Of a DNA stretch of 64,000 nt, positions 49,253 through 61,196 are shown piece after piece; within the stretch, counting starts at the first letter, position 1; each line of letters opens with the position of its first letter. The position numbers and the translations under genes were made by a program. This DNA comes from Hevea brasiliensis (taxonomy: Eukaryota; Streptophyta; Magnoliopsida; Malpighiales; Euphorbiaceae): assembly GCF_030052815.1 (NCBI RefSeq), contig NC_079504.1, forward strand, positions 57,167,502-57,231,501. Direction: 5' to 3'. The notes under the pieces are model-generated. The model saw only the letters and a program-made list of their open reading frames with translations, was not told the origin of the DNA and searched no databases.

Positions 49253-52200
49253 TGTACATCCTCATTTTAGCTAGTCTGTACAGTCTACTATTTCGGTGAC
49301 CGGTTTCAGTCCGGACAGCTAGAACGTTCAGAAAAATATTTAAACTAAAGTGAGAAACCAAAAATTAACTCAAATATTAATAAAAAAAAATTTAGGAAAA
49401 ATTATAAAATAATTCTTGGGACTCCAGAGAAGGGTCATTGAGGTTCTTATGGCATTAGAATGCCAAGAAAATACTTAGAAAAATTTATCAATCAGTATAG
49501 ACAATTTTGACTCGTTAAACCAAACGGAGGGCATTTTGGTCATTTTGTCTTCAGAGATGATTTTTGGGCCAACTTGTCCAGTTAAATAAATAATTTATAT
49601 AACATAAAATATAAATAAATGTTGTTAAAAATTTAATTACAATTAAATAGACAAGAAATGGAGAGAAAATGATAGAAAATGGATTTATGACATCACCATG
49701 AAGTCATTTAAAATTCTCCCAACCAACCCAATGTTGACACATGGCATAAACATATATAAAAGAGGCCAAATGGGTTGGAAAACAAAAAAAAAAAATTAGA
49801 ACACCTTCTTCTCTTCTTCTCCTTGACGTAAAACACTTCCACCGTGGCCACCATGAACAAGCTTTCAAAGCTTGATTTTCCCCCACTTTTACCCAACTAA
49901 ACCCTAACCTAGCAACACAAAAACTTGCTCTTACACCTTGGTGATTCTTTTGGGAGAAAAAATAAGAGGAAAACAAGAGCTTTAGCAAGTGGGAAAATCT
50001 CACTTCTTTGAGGTTAGTGACCTAACCATGAATTTTTCTTTAAATGCATGTTAAGGACTTTGAATGAGTGTAAATTACAAAGAAAAAAATTATTGAATAC
50101 CATTTGTATGTAAACCCTAGATTTTTGGTAGCCATGGTTAGAGTTTGATTGTGTTGAGTTTAATGAAATTAAAAGACTATCATGGCTGCCCACAACATGT
50201 ATTTACTAAGTGGATTGATGAAATGAAGTGAAAATGCATGTGGGGTAATGTTTGAGTTAGGGTTTGGGGTGGAAAAATGGGACTTTGACCATGTGATGAT
50301 GGAAGTAGGTTTTAATGGTCAATTAGTGACCATTTGGTTTGGTTTGAATCAAAAATGAAGTATGTTTAGTGATGGGATTTGGGTTTAGTGTGGCTGCCCT
50401 AGGTGACCTGCAGAATTGGACATGAGTCCAGCAGGTTTGGGCAGCCATAAATTGAATTGTAGAGGTTCAATTGGTGCAAGGCCAATTGGACATGAAACTA
50501 GGCATATAATGGCACAATTTTATTAAAGAAATCATGCCCATAAAATCAAACTAAGTAGACCAAAAGCTTTCCTTAATCCGGGTGACCTGCAGTCTATTTC
50601 TGCAAAATGACCAAACGAACAGTGATTGTTCATTTGGCCATAACTCAATGTAGAAAGGTCCAATTGACCTGATATTTTACCAACAACAAGCTGAGATATA
50701 GACCAACAACTTTTATGAAGGAACCTAACCCAAATTATGACCAGAACCTATCCAACAAGTGAGTTTCAGTTACTATTCACTGCACTGTAGATATGGTCAG
50801 CCCAGAAAAATTTCAATCTAGCCAGTTATGATTTTTGGACCATAACTTGAGCTACAAAACTCCAAATGGAGTGATTCAAAAAAGGAAATTCAACTAGACA
50901 AAATAAGGAACAACTTTCATGTTGATCATTTTACCAAATTCCCACTAAAAAAAATGATTAATGGAACAGTAAAAATAAAGTATGAAAACTAAAAATTTTG
51001 CTTAATTAACATTAAGCTTAGAAATGGTATTGGCAACCAAAACCAACAAATTTTGAATGCAAAATATGGTATGTTGGGAGTATTAAAACCAATGTACCTA
51101 TTGTCTATGCAAAAGTTAACATTTTGGTTGACTAATGAAGTGAATAGTAACACCAAAACTTGAAATTCAAAAATTGTAAAACTCAAAAGTGTAAAATGCC
51201 CTAGTATACCTAACAAGATTGGTTTGGATAGCTTGGCATGCCAATAGAGTTCTGTTAGCAGTACTGCATATGGCTTCATGCCATTCTGTGTTTCATGGCT
51301 CCCATGCCATTCTGTGACATAATAGCCTTTGGCTAAGTTATTTGAGTTGATATACTTGGGTTTTAACCCTGATAATTATTACAGCTTATTAGCTGTTCTG
51401 TTGCACACCGGGAGACACAGTGTGACCGATGGTGTGATGGTCCAAGGTACTCAGTACCCAGTGCCAGTTTACCCATTTATCCAGTCCAGTCAATTAGTAT
51501 GGGTTACTCAGGCAATGTTAATGAACCTTACCAAAAATTTTAATCGTATAATAATGCAAATAATATCAGAAGTTAAGTCTAACAAAAATGTAAACACACA
51601 TTTTGCATATTTGTTTTATCATATTTTATTCTATTTTATATTATTTTATATTGTCACCACTAAGCAGAATTGCTTAGCGCGTCGCTTTTGCCACGCACAA
51701 GTACTGGAGACCTAGCTGGGGAGCCCAGCAGACACTAGACGGGGTGAGCCTTCAGAGCTGCATTCAGGGTATAGAGTCACGTCACATCTGCACTGCATTT
51801 GGTAGGACATTAGGACTAAGTATTTTGCATTTTGTATTAGTTTGGATTGTAACTATAAACTCCTGTAATTATGTGTTAATGTAAATATATGAAATTTCAT
51901 ACTATTGAAATTTTCTGCATAATGTATGTTGATAACTGAAATGTTGAGAATTATTTGTGAATATGCTTCAAGTGATGAAGTGAATAGAAAAGTTTTGAAA
52001 ATAGTATTGTGATTTTGAGATTTGACTTGAATCTGTATAATGGAGTTTGGATTTGGAAATTATTTTGGAAGTGTTTTTAAACAGGTTCAGAAGAACTGTT
52101 TTTCCAATTTACAGTCGGCACTCTATCAGATTTTCTATAAAATTTGTGGATAAATTCAGATTTATCAAAATTAAAAATAAATGAATTAAAAGGGATAAAT

Positions 52201-52285
52201 TGTAATAGAAATATAAATTGGTGCTCCGACACACTGAGTGGCATAACTTGCTCGGTTACACTGTAGACGGGTATGGGGTGACACA
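49253..52285 (+). mobile_element. 3' LTR of element B
   Basis: Begins TGTACATCCTC (one A fewer than the 5' LTR) and ends GGGGTGACACA. Collinear with 44750-47794. Hairpin CTAAGCA/TGCTTAG at 51660-51677. Antisense ORFs at 49704-50003 and 50989-51279 mirror those in the 5' LTR and are not genes. Confidence 0.93.
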
Positions 52286-55200
52286 GCTAATGTCAATCCG
52301 GATAGCCAGAATATCTGGAACTATATTTAAACTATAGTGAGGAGTCATAAATAATCCAAACAATGACAAGAAAAATCAAGGAAAAATTTTAGAAATGAAA
52401 TGCACTAAGGTTAAATGGGTCGTAGCTCTAGCGATAGGTGACCCTATCGGGAAATAATTGTGGATTCAGTTGTCAACCCCAGACGCATGAGGAACCCTAT
52501 GAGATAATTATTTAGGACTTAATTGAAGGATTAATAAGGATTAATGACAACAAAAATGTCAATGAAATGCAAGAAAACTTATGTCAATCGGTAAAGACAA
52601 TTATAACCTGAAAAACATAATGAAGGATATTTTGGTCATTTCACTGGAAGAGGTGATTTTTGACTAAAATGTTACATAAGCTAAATGAAATTTAAAGTAT
52701 TGAAATGGACTTTAGTTAAGTGGAAAAGAGTATGTATAAGAATGAAAATAATAAATGAAAATTTAAGAAAATTAATTACAAATTTTAAATTAAATGGAAA
52801 TTGCCTAATAAGACAATTTAGTTATTTAACAATTAAATAAACTTAAATATCTAAAAAAAATGAGAAAACATTCAGAATTGGTTCCTTTCCCAACCTGCCA
52901 TTTTCCCCTTTCTCTCAATTCTCTCTCAAAATACTCCATTAAAGCACATACCAAAAGCATGAAAATTAGGTCTTCCACCATGATTTCTTTGGGAAATCAT
53001 GGTGGAAACCCTAGATGGAAGCTTAAATTGCATGAAGCACTTAAGGAAACACAATAAATTGGAGGCTTAGAAGAAAGCAAAATTCTGCCAAGGTGGGTTC
53101 AACAAGGGGAAGTAGAGTTTGATGGAACTAAAGAGTGATTGAAGGTTGAGTGAAGCTAAGGAACAAGGTTAGTGCTATCAAATCCCTTGGATTTAGAAAT
53201 TATACCAAATTGATTTAGGGTTTGCTAAATTTGAGAATTTTAATTGTTGTGTTCTAAATGATGTAATTATGCCTAAATTAAGTTAATTTGACACCCAATT
53301 ATTGATATGAATTAATGAAATGACCAAACTATTGAGTGGGTGTAATGTTGTGTGTTGAGGCAGAATCAAGACCCTTGAGTCCAGTAGGTTTGGATGGCCA
53401 TAAGTAGAGCTAGACAGCTCCAATTGGTGCAAGGCTAATTGGAGGTAAAATTAGACACATAATTCAACATTTTTTGTGAAGAAACCCTGCCTAGGAAACA
53501 CACAAGCTGTCCCTGGAAAATGACCAAATGAATAGTATTTGCTCAAATGGTCATAACTCAGTGTAGAAATGTTCAATTGACCTGATTTTTATATCAATAG
53601 AAAGCTTAGACAATTTAGAACAACTTTCATGAAGAATACAAATCTAAATTCTAACCATAACTTAATGGAATTTTCCACCAAATTCAAGACACCAAATCTG
53701 GCAGAACCAATTATGCCCAGAAATTCTGGGTATAGGTCAATCTTGCCAGTTATATTAAAATGACCATAACTTAAGCTACAAAACTCAGAATGGAGTGATT
53801 CAAAAAGAAAATTAAAGAAGACACATAAAGGAACAACTTTGATGATGAAAAGTTTGACAAATTCTCACTATAGCTTAGAACAATAGAACAGTAAACATAA
53901 GACACAAAAATTGAATTTTCAAAAATACTTTTAGGAGGCTTTGAATTGCAATTGACAATTAATGCCAACAAACTTAGAACCCAAAATGTGGTATAACTAT
54001 GTATCAAATATTAGTGTACATATTATGAATTAAAAAGTCAACCTTTGAAGGGAAATGGTTAAGTGAATAGTAACTACCAAAAACTTAAGTTGCTAATGGG
54101 GTCAATAGTACCCCACTTAAAGGATTTAATGTATACCTAAATTATGAGGATAGGTAGATGGGAATTGTATTCTCATCACAAATGGAATTTAGGAGACATT
54201 GTTAAAATGTTTTGAAATGTGATTTATAAATGACTATAAATGAAATATTAAAGGTATAAAGTATATGCAAATAATATTTGAGACTTAGATTCATTTTATG
54301 AATACAAATAAATATGTTTGAATCTAGGTACATATAAATGAAATTTGCTTGAATCTAGGTACATGTAAATTGGTGTATTAAATTAGATAAGAAATTGTAA
54401 GTGATAAATAGATAGTGAGATTGATAAATAGTTAACTATATAAATGAATTATATTAATGTAAGAATGAAATAGTTATTCTCATTATTGGAGAAAGGAAAT
54501 ACACTTTGAGTACAATGGGACATAAGGATAATTGATGTAAATTGCTATCAAATGAATGTATAAATTATGAAATTTGTCATAAAATAATGAAGTCATAAAA
54601 CATAATATATATTAACATTTAATGGTACTATGTGCCCATGTATTGCCTAGACATGTGTGTCAGATTGGATAGTTTGGCATGCCAATAGAGTATTGTTTTA
54701 GCAGTACTCATGGCTTTATGCCCGCACTCATGGCTTTTATGCTCGATTATATGTTATCATGGCTTTTTAGCCATACTGACTGCATACGTGGTTGATGTTC
54801 TACGTCCCATGGTATGACGGCCTGAGGCACAGCGGTGTCCAGTGCCAACGACCCGTTATCCAGTTTAGTCAGCCTGTCATAGGTTACTTAGGTAGTGTAA
54901 ATTATTGAAATTATTTAAGAACATTAGTAATTAAAAATATTAGAAAGTATTAAATGAAATGAGGAAAAAGATTAGCAATGGAAACATAACTGAATCAAGT
55001 AGTACAAATGAAATTTTCAGAATTGTAGGAACCAAAAATACAACACTCCTAGAATTAATCTGTATATTGATTATTATTACTGTATAAACTCAGCACTTCC
55101 AAAGAGGGACAAAATAGAATATAAGATAGTTGATATTAGAAATATCATACAAAATTTAATTGATACCCGAGAATCTAAATTATTCTTCAGTCTTTCTTAT

Positions 55201-55861
55201 TTGTATATATTATTTTCTTATTATATTATTGCACCACTAAGTAGAAATGCTTAGCGCGATGGATTTGTTTCCTTCGCGCAAGTACTGAAGATAAAGCCCA
55301 GTGGATATTAGACTGGGATTTTGGAGTTCGAATCTACAGAAGTGTCAGAAGTATTCAAGTTGTCACCTCCTCAGCAATGCATGTAGATAGGGCTCACAAA
55401 AGTTATTTTATGTATTTATAATTAGTTATTCATTGCAATGTAAATTATGGTATTGTAATTAATTTGTACTTCATGTAAATTATGAATTTATAAAATTAGC
55501 TTGTAAATCATGTAAATTATGAAGTTTGAGAATTTTGATACATAAATTGAGTGTGAATGGATATGTATGCAAATAAGTTGCAAGAATTGAACGTGTGATG
55601 AGATGATTATGAAAATAACTGATGAGATTTTATTGTGAAAATATTGTTGAAATTTCAAGCAGGTGAATAGTAAAATACGCCAAATGGCAATAGAAACAGG
55701 GGAAACTCCACTGGTTTCTCCATAGAAAAATAATTAATATTAAAATATAACGAGAACTAAATTTTTAAAGGATAAATTAAAATAAAATAGGGTGCTCCGG
55801 CACCGAATGTAGCACACCTTGCTCAGCTACACAGTAGACGGGTGAGGGGTGTTACATTTAT

Positions 55862-55873
55862 TGGTATCAGAGC
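55862..55873 (+). promoter_or_regulatory. Primer binding site of C (initiator tRNA-Met)
   Basis: A perfect TGGTATCAGAGC five bases after the LTR end at 55856. Confidence 0.9.
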
Positions 55874-55998
55874 ATGGTTTAGGCATTCCTAGGCATCGAT
55901 AGATAGAATAAGATTGTGTGCATAACATGCATTGCATTCATGAGAGTCGAGGTGACACTAATGCAAATCTGTTTTCTTTGGTTATTTTAGGTTAAGGT

Positions 55999-57145
55999 AT
56001 GGACTCAGAATCGAAGAGGGCAGTAGAGGAAGAAGTAGTAAGCCGTATCCCAACTAGGAGTGATGTTGGAAATTGGGAAGATCCTGCTCCACCAGTGCAA
56101 GAGGTGCCTGTACAACCCCAACAAGCCTTGTTTGAGCAGATGACTAAATAATTTCAACAGATGACTAGGGTTATTCCACCACCACCTCAGCGAAAATTAC
56201 CTTTAGGAAAAATTGGGAAGTATGGAGCTATAGATTTCAATGGTAGAAAGGAAGACAATTCTTCAGCGGCTAAGTACTGGTTAAAAAGGACTGAAAGAGT
56301 GTAACACCCTTGGCAAATCCCACATCGACAAAACACGACAGAGATGCTGGGTTTATAAGTTGGTGGTTCGTAACTCCTAGTGACGCATTTTAATACCGTG
56401 AGGGCTTCCGTCCAGAGCGAACAATATCACTACGGGGTGGATTGTAACACCCTAGGCAAATCCCACATCGGCAAAACACGGGAGAGATGCTGGGTTTATA
56501 AGTTGACAGTTCGTAACCCCTAGTGACGCGTTTTAAAACCGTGAGGGCTTCGGCCCAGAGCCGACAATATCACTAGTGGGCCGGGCCGTTACAAAGAGTC
56601 CTGCAGCAACTCTATTGCACACCAAAACAAAATTTGGAGTGTGCAGTTTCATTGTTATAAGAAGCTACATATCGGTGGTGGGATGTCATAACCAAGGTAG
56701 GGCCACCAGCCGACGTAACTTGGGAATTCTTTCTGATAGAGTTCAAAAAGAAATATATTAGCTGTGTTCATGAAGAGGAACAGAAGAGGAGTAGTGATCA
56801 GAAAAGAGAAAATTTGGACAGTCTAGTAATAAGAGGCTGAGAGAATAGTTAAGTCAGACATCTGATCAAAGTAGGAGACCTAGACCCAGGCCTATACCCA
56901 GAAGTGGTCAACCAAAGATACTAGTAGTGAGTGCACTAAGACTAGCAAGAAAATGTGGCCATTGTAACAATTGGCATAAAGGTGAATGTAAGGGATTGAC
57001 TGGAGCCTGTCATAGATGTGGGGCCATGGACCATTGTCTAAAAGATTGTCCTAAGAGGAATTTACCACAGACCCAGACAGAGGTCGTGGAAGGACCAGGT
57101 GCAACAGTAATACCACTTGCAAATGTCACCCAAGCCGGAGAGTAG
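55999..57145 (+). pseudogene. gag: C gag, broken by a TRIM, stops and an internal deletion
   Basis: ATG at 55999 ('MDSESKRAVEEEVVSR') aligns with B gag. An in-frame TAA follows near 56149. The TRIM insertion at 56300-56593 interrupts the frame between an Arg and a Val codon; coding on its far side ('LQQLYCTPKQNLECAVSLL', 'TYRWWDVI', 'FFLIEFKKKYIS') is in the same original frame. After about 56780 a block corresponding to B's 'REFISMRQ...VERVRINE' is missing. The end is recognisable again at 56927-57145 with both knuckles, 'CGHCNNWHKGEC' and 'CHRCGAMDHCLKDC', in a different frame. No pol remains. Confidence 0.88.
56300..56593 (+). mobile_element. TRIM-like element with two LTR copies and almost no interior
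   Basis: Perfect AAGAG duplications at 56295-56299 and 56594-56598. Copy 1 (56300-56432) and copy 2 (56443-56593, 151 bp) both start TGTAACACCC and share 'aaatcccacatcg' and 'gatgctgggtttataagtt'. Between them only the PPT-like 'cggggtggat' remains. Copy 1 lacks the last roughly 18 bases seen in copy 2 ('gggccgggccgttaca') and there is no primer site. Short LTRs of this wording are widespread in dicots as TRIM/SMART-type elements (family knowledge). It is far more GC-rich than its surroundings. Confidence 0.85.
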
Positions 57146-57313
57146 AAATATGCCCCAAATGTGAATTTGAGGTAAAGTATCCTTCCTTTATGATATGCCT
57201 AAGTGTATAATGATAGATTCGAAAAGACTAAATAATACCATATATATATAAAAGGAGTAGACAGAGGGAGCAATAGAAAGGTAAAGGAATTATCTCAGAT
57301 ACCTATACTCGGT

Positions 57314-57351
57314 AAATTTCGAGGACGAAATTTTTATTAGAAGGAAAGAGT
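57314..57351 (+). promoter_or_regulatory. Pre-PPT hairpin and polypurine tract of C
   Basis: Perfect 8-bp stem AAATTTCG/CGAAATTT with loop AGGA at 57314-57333, then 'agaaggaaagag' and the 3' LTR at 57352. The spacing is again 18 nt. Confidence 0.88.
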
Positions 57352-60300
57352 TGTGACATCCTTATTTTAGGTATTCCATACGTTCTACTGTTCCAGTGAC
57401 TAATATCGGTCCGGACAACTAGAATGTCTGGAACTATATTTAAACTAGAGTGAGGATTCATAAATAATCCAAACAATGACAAGAAAAATCAAGGAAATAT
57501 TTTAGAAATGAAATCCAATAAGGTTAAATGAGTCATAGCTCCAGCGATGGGTGACCCTACCGGGAAACGACTGTGGATTCAGTTGCCAACCCCAGACGTA
57601 TGAGGAACCCTGTGAGCTAATTATTTAGGACTTAATTGAAGGATTAATGAGGATTAATGATAATAAAAATGTCAATGAAATGCAAGAAAATTTATACCAA
57701 TCGGTAAAGACAATTATAACCTGAAAAACACAATGAAGGACATTTTGGTCATTTCACTGGAAGAGGTGATTTTTGACTAAAATGTTACATAAGCTAAATG
57801 AAATTTAAAGTATTGAAATGGAATTTAGTTAAGTGGAAAAGAGTATGTATAAGAATGAAAATAATAGATGAAAATTTAAGAAACTTAATTACAATTTTTA
57901 AATTAAATGAAAATTGCCTAATAAGACAAATTTGTTATTTAACAATTAAATAAACTTAAATATCTAAAAAAAATGAGAAAACATTCAGAATTGGTTCCTT
58001 TCCCAACCTGCCGTTTTCCCCTTTCTTTGAATTCTCTCTCAAAATACTCCATTAAAGCACATACCAAAAGCTTGAAAATTAGATCTTCCACCATGATTTC
58101 TTTGGGAAATCATTAGAAAACCCTAGATGGAAGCTTGAATTGCATGAAGCACTCAAGAAAACACAAGAAATTGGAGGCTTAGAAGAAAGCAAAATTCTAT
58201 CAAGGTGGGTTCAACAAGGGGAAGTGGAGTTTGATGGAACTAAAGGGTGATTGAAGGTTGAGTGAAGCTAAGGAACAAGGTTAGTGCTATCAAATCCCTT
58301 GGATTTAGAAATTATACCAAATTGATTTAGGATTTGTTAAATTTGAGAATTTTAATTGTTGTGTTCTAAATGATGTAATTATGCCTAAATTAAGCTAATT
58401 TGACACCCAATTGTTGATATGAATTAATGAGATGACCAAACTATTGAGTGGGTGTGATGTTATGTGTTAAGGCAGAATCTGGACCCTTGAGTCTAGCAGG
58501 TTTGGATGGCCATAAGTAGAGCTAGACAGCTCCATTTGGTGCAAGGCCAATTGGAGGTGAAATTAGACACATAATTCAACATTTTTTGTGAAGAAATCCT
58601 GCCTAGAAAACCAACCCAAGTTGACTTTAAAATTGCCTCAATTTGGGCAATACACAAGCTGTCCCTGGAAAATGACCAAATAAATAGTGTTTGTTCAAAT
58701 AGTCATAACTCAGTGTAGAAATGTTCAGTTGACCTAATTTTTATATCAATAGAAAGCTTAGACAATTTAGAACAACTTTTATGAAAAACACAAACCTAAA
58801 TTCTAACCATAACTTAATGGAATTGTCCACCAAATTCAAGACACCAAATCTGGCAGAACCAATTCTGCCTAGCAATTCTAGGTACAGGTCAATCTGGCCA
58901 GTTATGGTAAAATGACCATACCTTGAGCTACAAAACTAAAAATAGAGTGATTCAAAAAGAAAATTAAAGAAGACACATAAAGGAACAACTTTGATGAAGA
59001 AAAGTTTGCCAAATTCTCACTGTAGCTTAGACCAATAGAATAGTAAACATAGGACACAAAAACTTAATTTTTGAAAATACTTTTAGGAGGCTTTGAATTG
59101 CAATTGGCAATTAATGCCAACAAACTTAGAACCCAAAATGTGGTATAAATATGTATCAAACATTAGTGTACATATTATGAATTAAAAAGTCAACCTTTAA
59201 AGGGAAATGGTCAAGTGAATAGTAACTACCAAAAACTTAAGTTGCTAATGGAGTCAATGGTACCCAACTTGAAGGATTTAATGTATACCTAAATTATGAG
59301 GATAGGTAGATGGGAATTGTATTCTCATCACAATTGGAATTTAGGAGACATTGTTAAAATATTTTGAAATGTGATTTATAAATTACTATAAATTAAATAT
59401 TAAAGGTATAAAGGATGTGCAAATAACATTTGAGACTTAGATTCCTTTTATGAATACAAATAAATATGTTTGAATCTTGGCAAATATAAATGAAATTTGC
59501 TTGAATCTAGGTACATGTAAATTGGAGTATTAAATTAGATAAGAAATTGTAAGTGATAAATAGATAGTGAGATTGATAAATAGTGAACTATATAAATGAA
59601 TTATATTTATGTACGAATGAGATAGTAATTCTCTTTATTGTAGAAAGGAAATATACTTTGAGTACAATGGGACATAAGGATAATTGATGTGAATTGCGAT
59701 GAAATGAATGTATAAATTATGGAATTTGTCATGAAATAATGAAGTCATAAAACACAATATATATTAACATTTAATGGTGCTATATGCCCATGTATTACCT
59801 AGACACGTGTGTCAGATTGGATAGTTTGGCATGCCAATAGGGTATTATTTTAGCAGTACTGCATAAGACTTTATGCCTGTATTCATGGCTTTATGCTCGT
59901 ACTCATGGCTTTTATGCCCGCACTCATGGCTTTTATGCCTGATTATATGTTATCATGGCTTTTTAGCTATACTGACTGCATACATGGTTGGCGTTCTGCG
60001 TCCCATGGTATGACGGCCCGAGGCACCGCGGTGTCCAGTGTCAACGACGTTATCCAGTTTAGTCAGCCTGTCATAGGTTACCTGGGCAGTGTAAATTATT
60101 AAAATTATTTAAAAACATTAGTAATTAAAAACATTAGAAAGTATTGAATGAAATGAGGAAAAAGATTAGCAATGGAAACATAACTGAATCAAGTAGTACA
60201 AATGAAATTTTCAAAATTATAAGAACCAAAAATACAACACTCCTAGAATTAATCTGTATATCGAATATTATTACTGTATAAACTCAGCACTTCCAAAGAG

Positions 60301-61040
60301 GGACAAAATAGAATATAAGATATTTGATATTAGAAATATCATACCAAATTTAATTGATACTTGATAATCTAAATTATACTTTAGAATTATACTTCAGTCT
60401 TTCTTATTTATATATATTATTTTCTTATTATATTATTGCACCACTAAGTAGAAATGCTTAGCGCGATGGATTTGTTTCCTTCGCGCAAGTACTGAAGATA
60501 AAGCCCAGTGGATATTAGACCGGAATTTTGGAGTCCGAATCTGCAAAAGTGTCAAAAGTGTTCAAGTTGTCACCTCCTCACCAATGCATGTAGATAGGGC
60601 TCACAAAAGTTATTTTATGTATTTATAATTAGTTATTAATTGCAATGTAAATTATAGTATTGTAATTAATTTGTACATCATGTAAATTGTGATATTATGA
60701 AATTAGCTAGTAAATCATGTAAATTATGAAGTTTGAGAATTTTGATACATAAATTGAATATGAATGGAAATGTATGTAAATGAGTTGCAAGAATTGAACA
60801 TGTGATGAGATTTTATTGTGAAAATATTGTTGAAATTTCAAGCAGGTGAATAGTGAAATACACCAAATGGCAATAGAAACAGGGAAAACTTCACTGGTTT
60901 CTCCATAGAAAAATAATTGATATTAAAATATAACGAGAACAAAATTTTTAAAAGAATAAAGTAAGATAAAATAGGGTGCTCCGGCACTGAATGTAACACA
61001 CCTTGCTCAGCTACACTGTAGACGGGTGAGGGGTGTTACA
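57352..61040 (+). mobile_element. 3' LTR of element C
   Basis: TGTGACATCC to GGGTGTTACA, 3689 bp, collinear with the split 5' LTR and with copy A. Hairpin CTAAG...CTTAG at 60444-60461 and the start of a second stem GCGCGA at 60461. Confidence 0.93.
59866..59965. repeat. Short tandem repeat 'catggctttatgc' in C's 3' LTR
   Basis: Four to five units of about 21 bp of the form 'actcatggcttttatgcccg'. The 5' LTR (about 54700-54770) has fewer units. The small ORF at 59893-60102 comes from this repeat. Confidence 0.8.
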
Positions 61041-61196
61041 TTTTCAGCTAAAGTTCTAAAAGTCCAAGGCTGCAACTCTCCTTCTAGGTTCTTTCACTCT
61101 ATTTTCTTCTCATGTCTTCTCTTTATCTTTTTATAAACTTAATTGTAAAACTCACCATGTGTGAGTGGTATCTTTATTCTAGGATTAGGGATGTAG

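Larger units (their letters stand above)
44750..52285 (+). mobile_element. Element B: gag-only gypsy element with giant LTRs (TR-GAG-like)
   Basis: Inserted in C's 5' LTR with ACTAA (44745-44749) and GCTAA (52286-52290), a target duplication with one transition. LTRs 44750-47794 (3045 bp) and 49253-52285 (3033 bp) flank an interior of only 1458 bp that holds a primer site, one gag ORF and a PPT. No pol sequence is present: gag stops 64 bases before the 3' LTR. Part of the LTR pair, counted by eye over about 200 bp near 44890-45090, differs by about 4%; other parts look closer. Best-preserved element of the window. Confidence 0.94.
44698..55856 (+). mobile_element. 5' LTR of element C, split by element B
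   Basis: The first 52 bases (44698-44749) begin TGTGACATTC and the rest resumes at 52291 with 'tgtcaatccggatag', matching 57352-57420 of the 3' LTR across the joint. It ends GGGTGTTACA at 55856. Relative to the 3' LTR it lacks about 55 bp near 53490. A stem GCGCGA/TCGCGC lies at 55254-55279. Confidence 0.9.
44698..61040 (+). mobile_element. Element C: gag-only gypsy element with giant LTRs (TR-GAG-like)
   Basis: Perfect TTTTC duplications at 44693-44697 and 61041-61045. The 5' LTR is 44698-44749 plus 52291-55856 (3618 bp without B) and the 3' LTR is 57352-61040 (3689 bp). The interior of 1495 bp holds a primer site, a gag pseudogene and a PPT, with no trace of protease, RT or integrase. It hosts element B in its 5' LTR and a TRIM in gag. 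Copy A (1-2731) belongs to the same family. Confidence 0.92.

Noticed and set aside
56300..56593. GC-rich block as a possible host exon, SINE or 5S-like sequence
   Set aside because: It has LTR-type TGT...ACA ends, two direct copies and a 5-bp target duplication, and no 5S promoter boxes or SINE A/B boxes that I can see.
57200..57260. TATATATATA run as a promoter
   Set aside because: A short AT microsatellite between gag and PPT with no conserved context in element B. Position makes a promoter unlikely.
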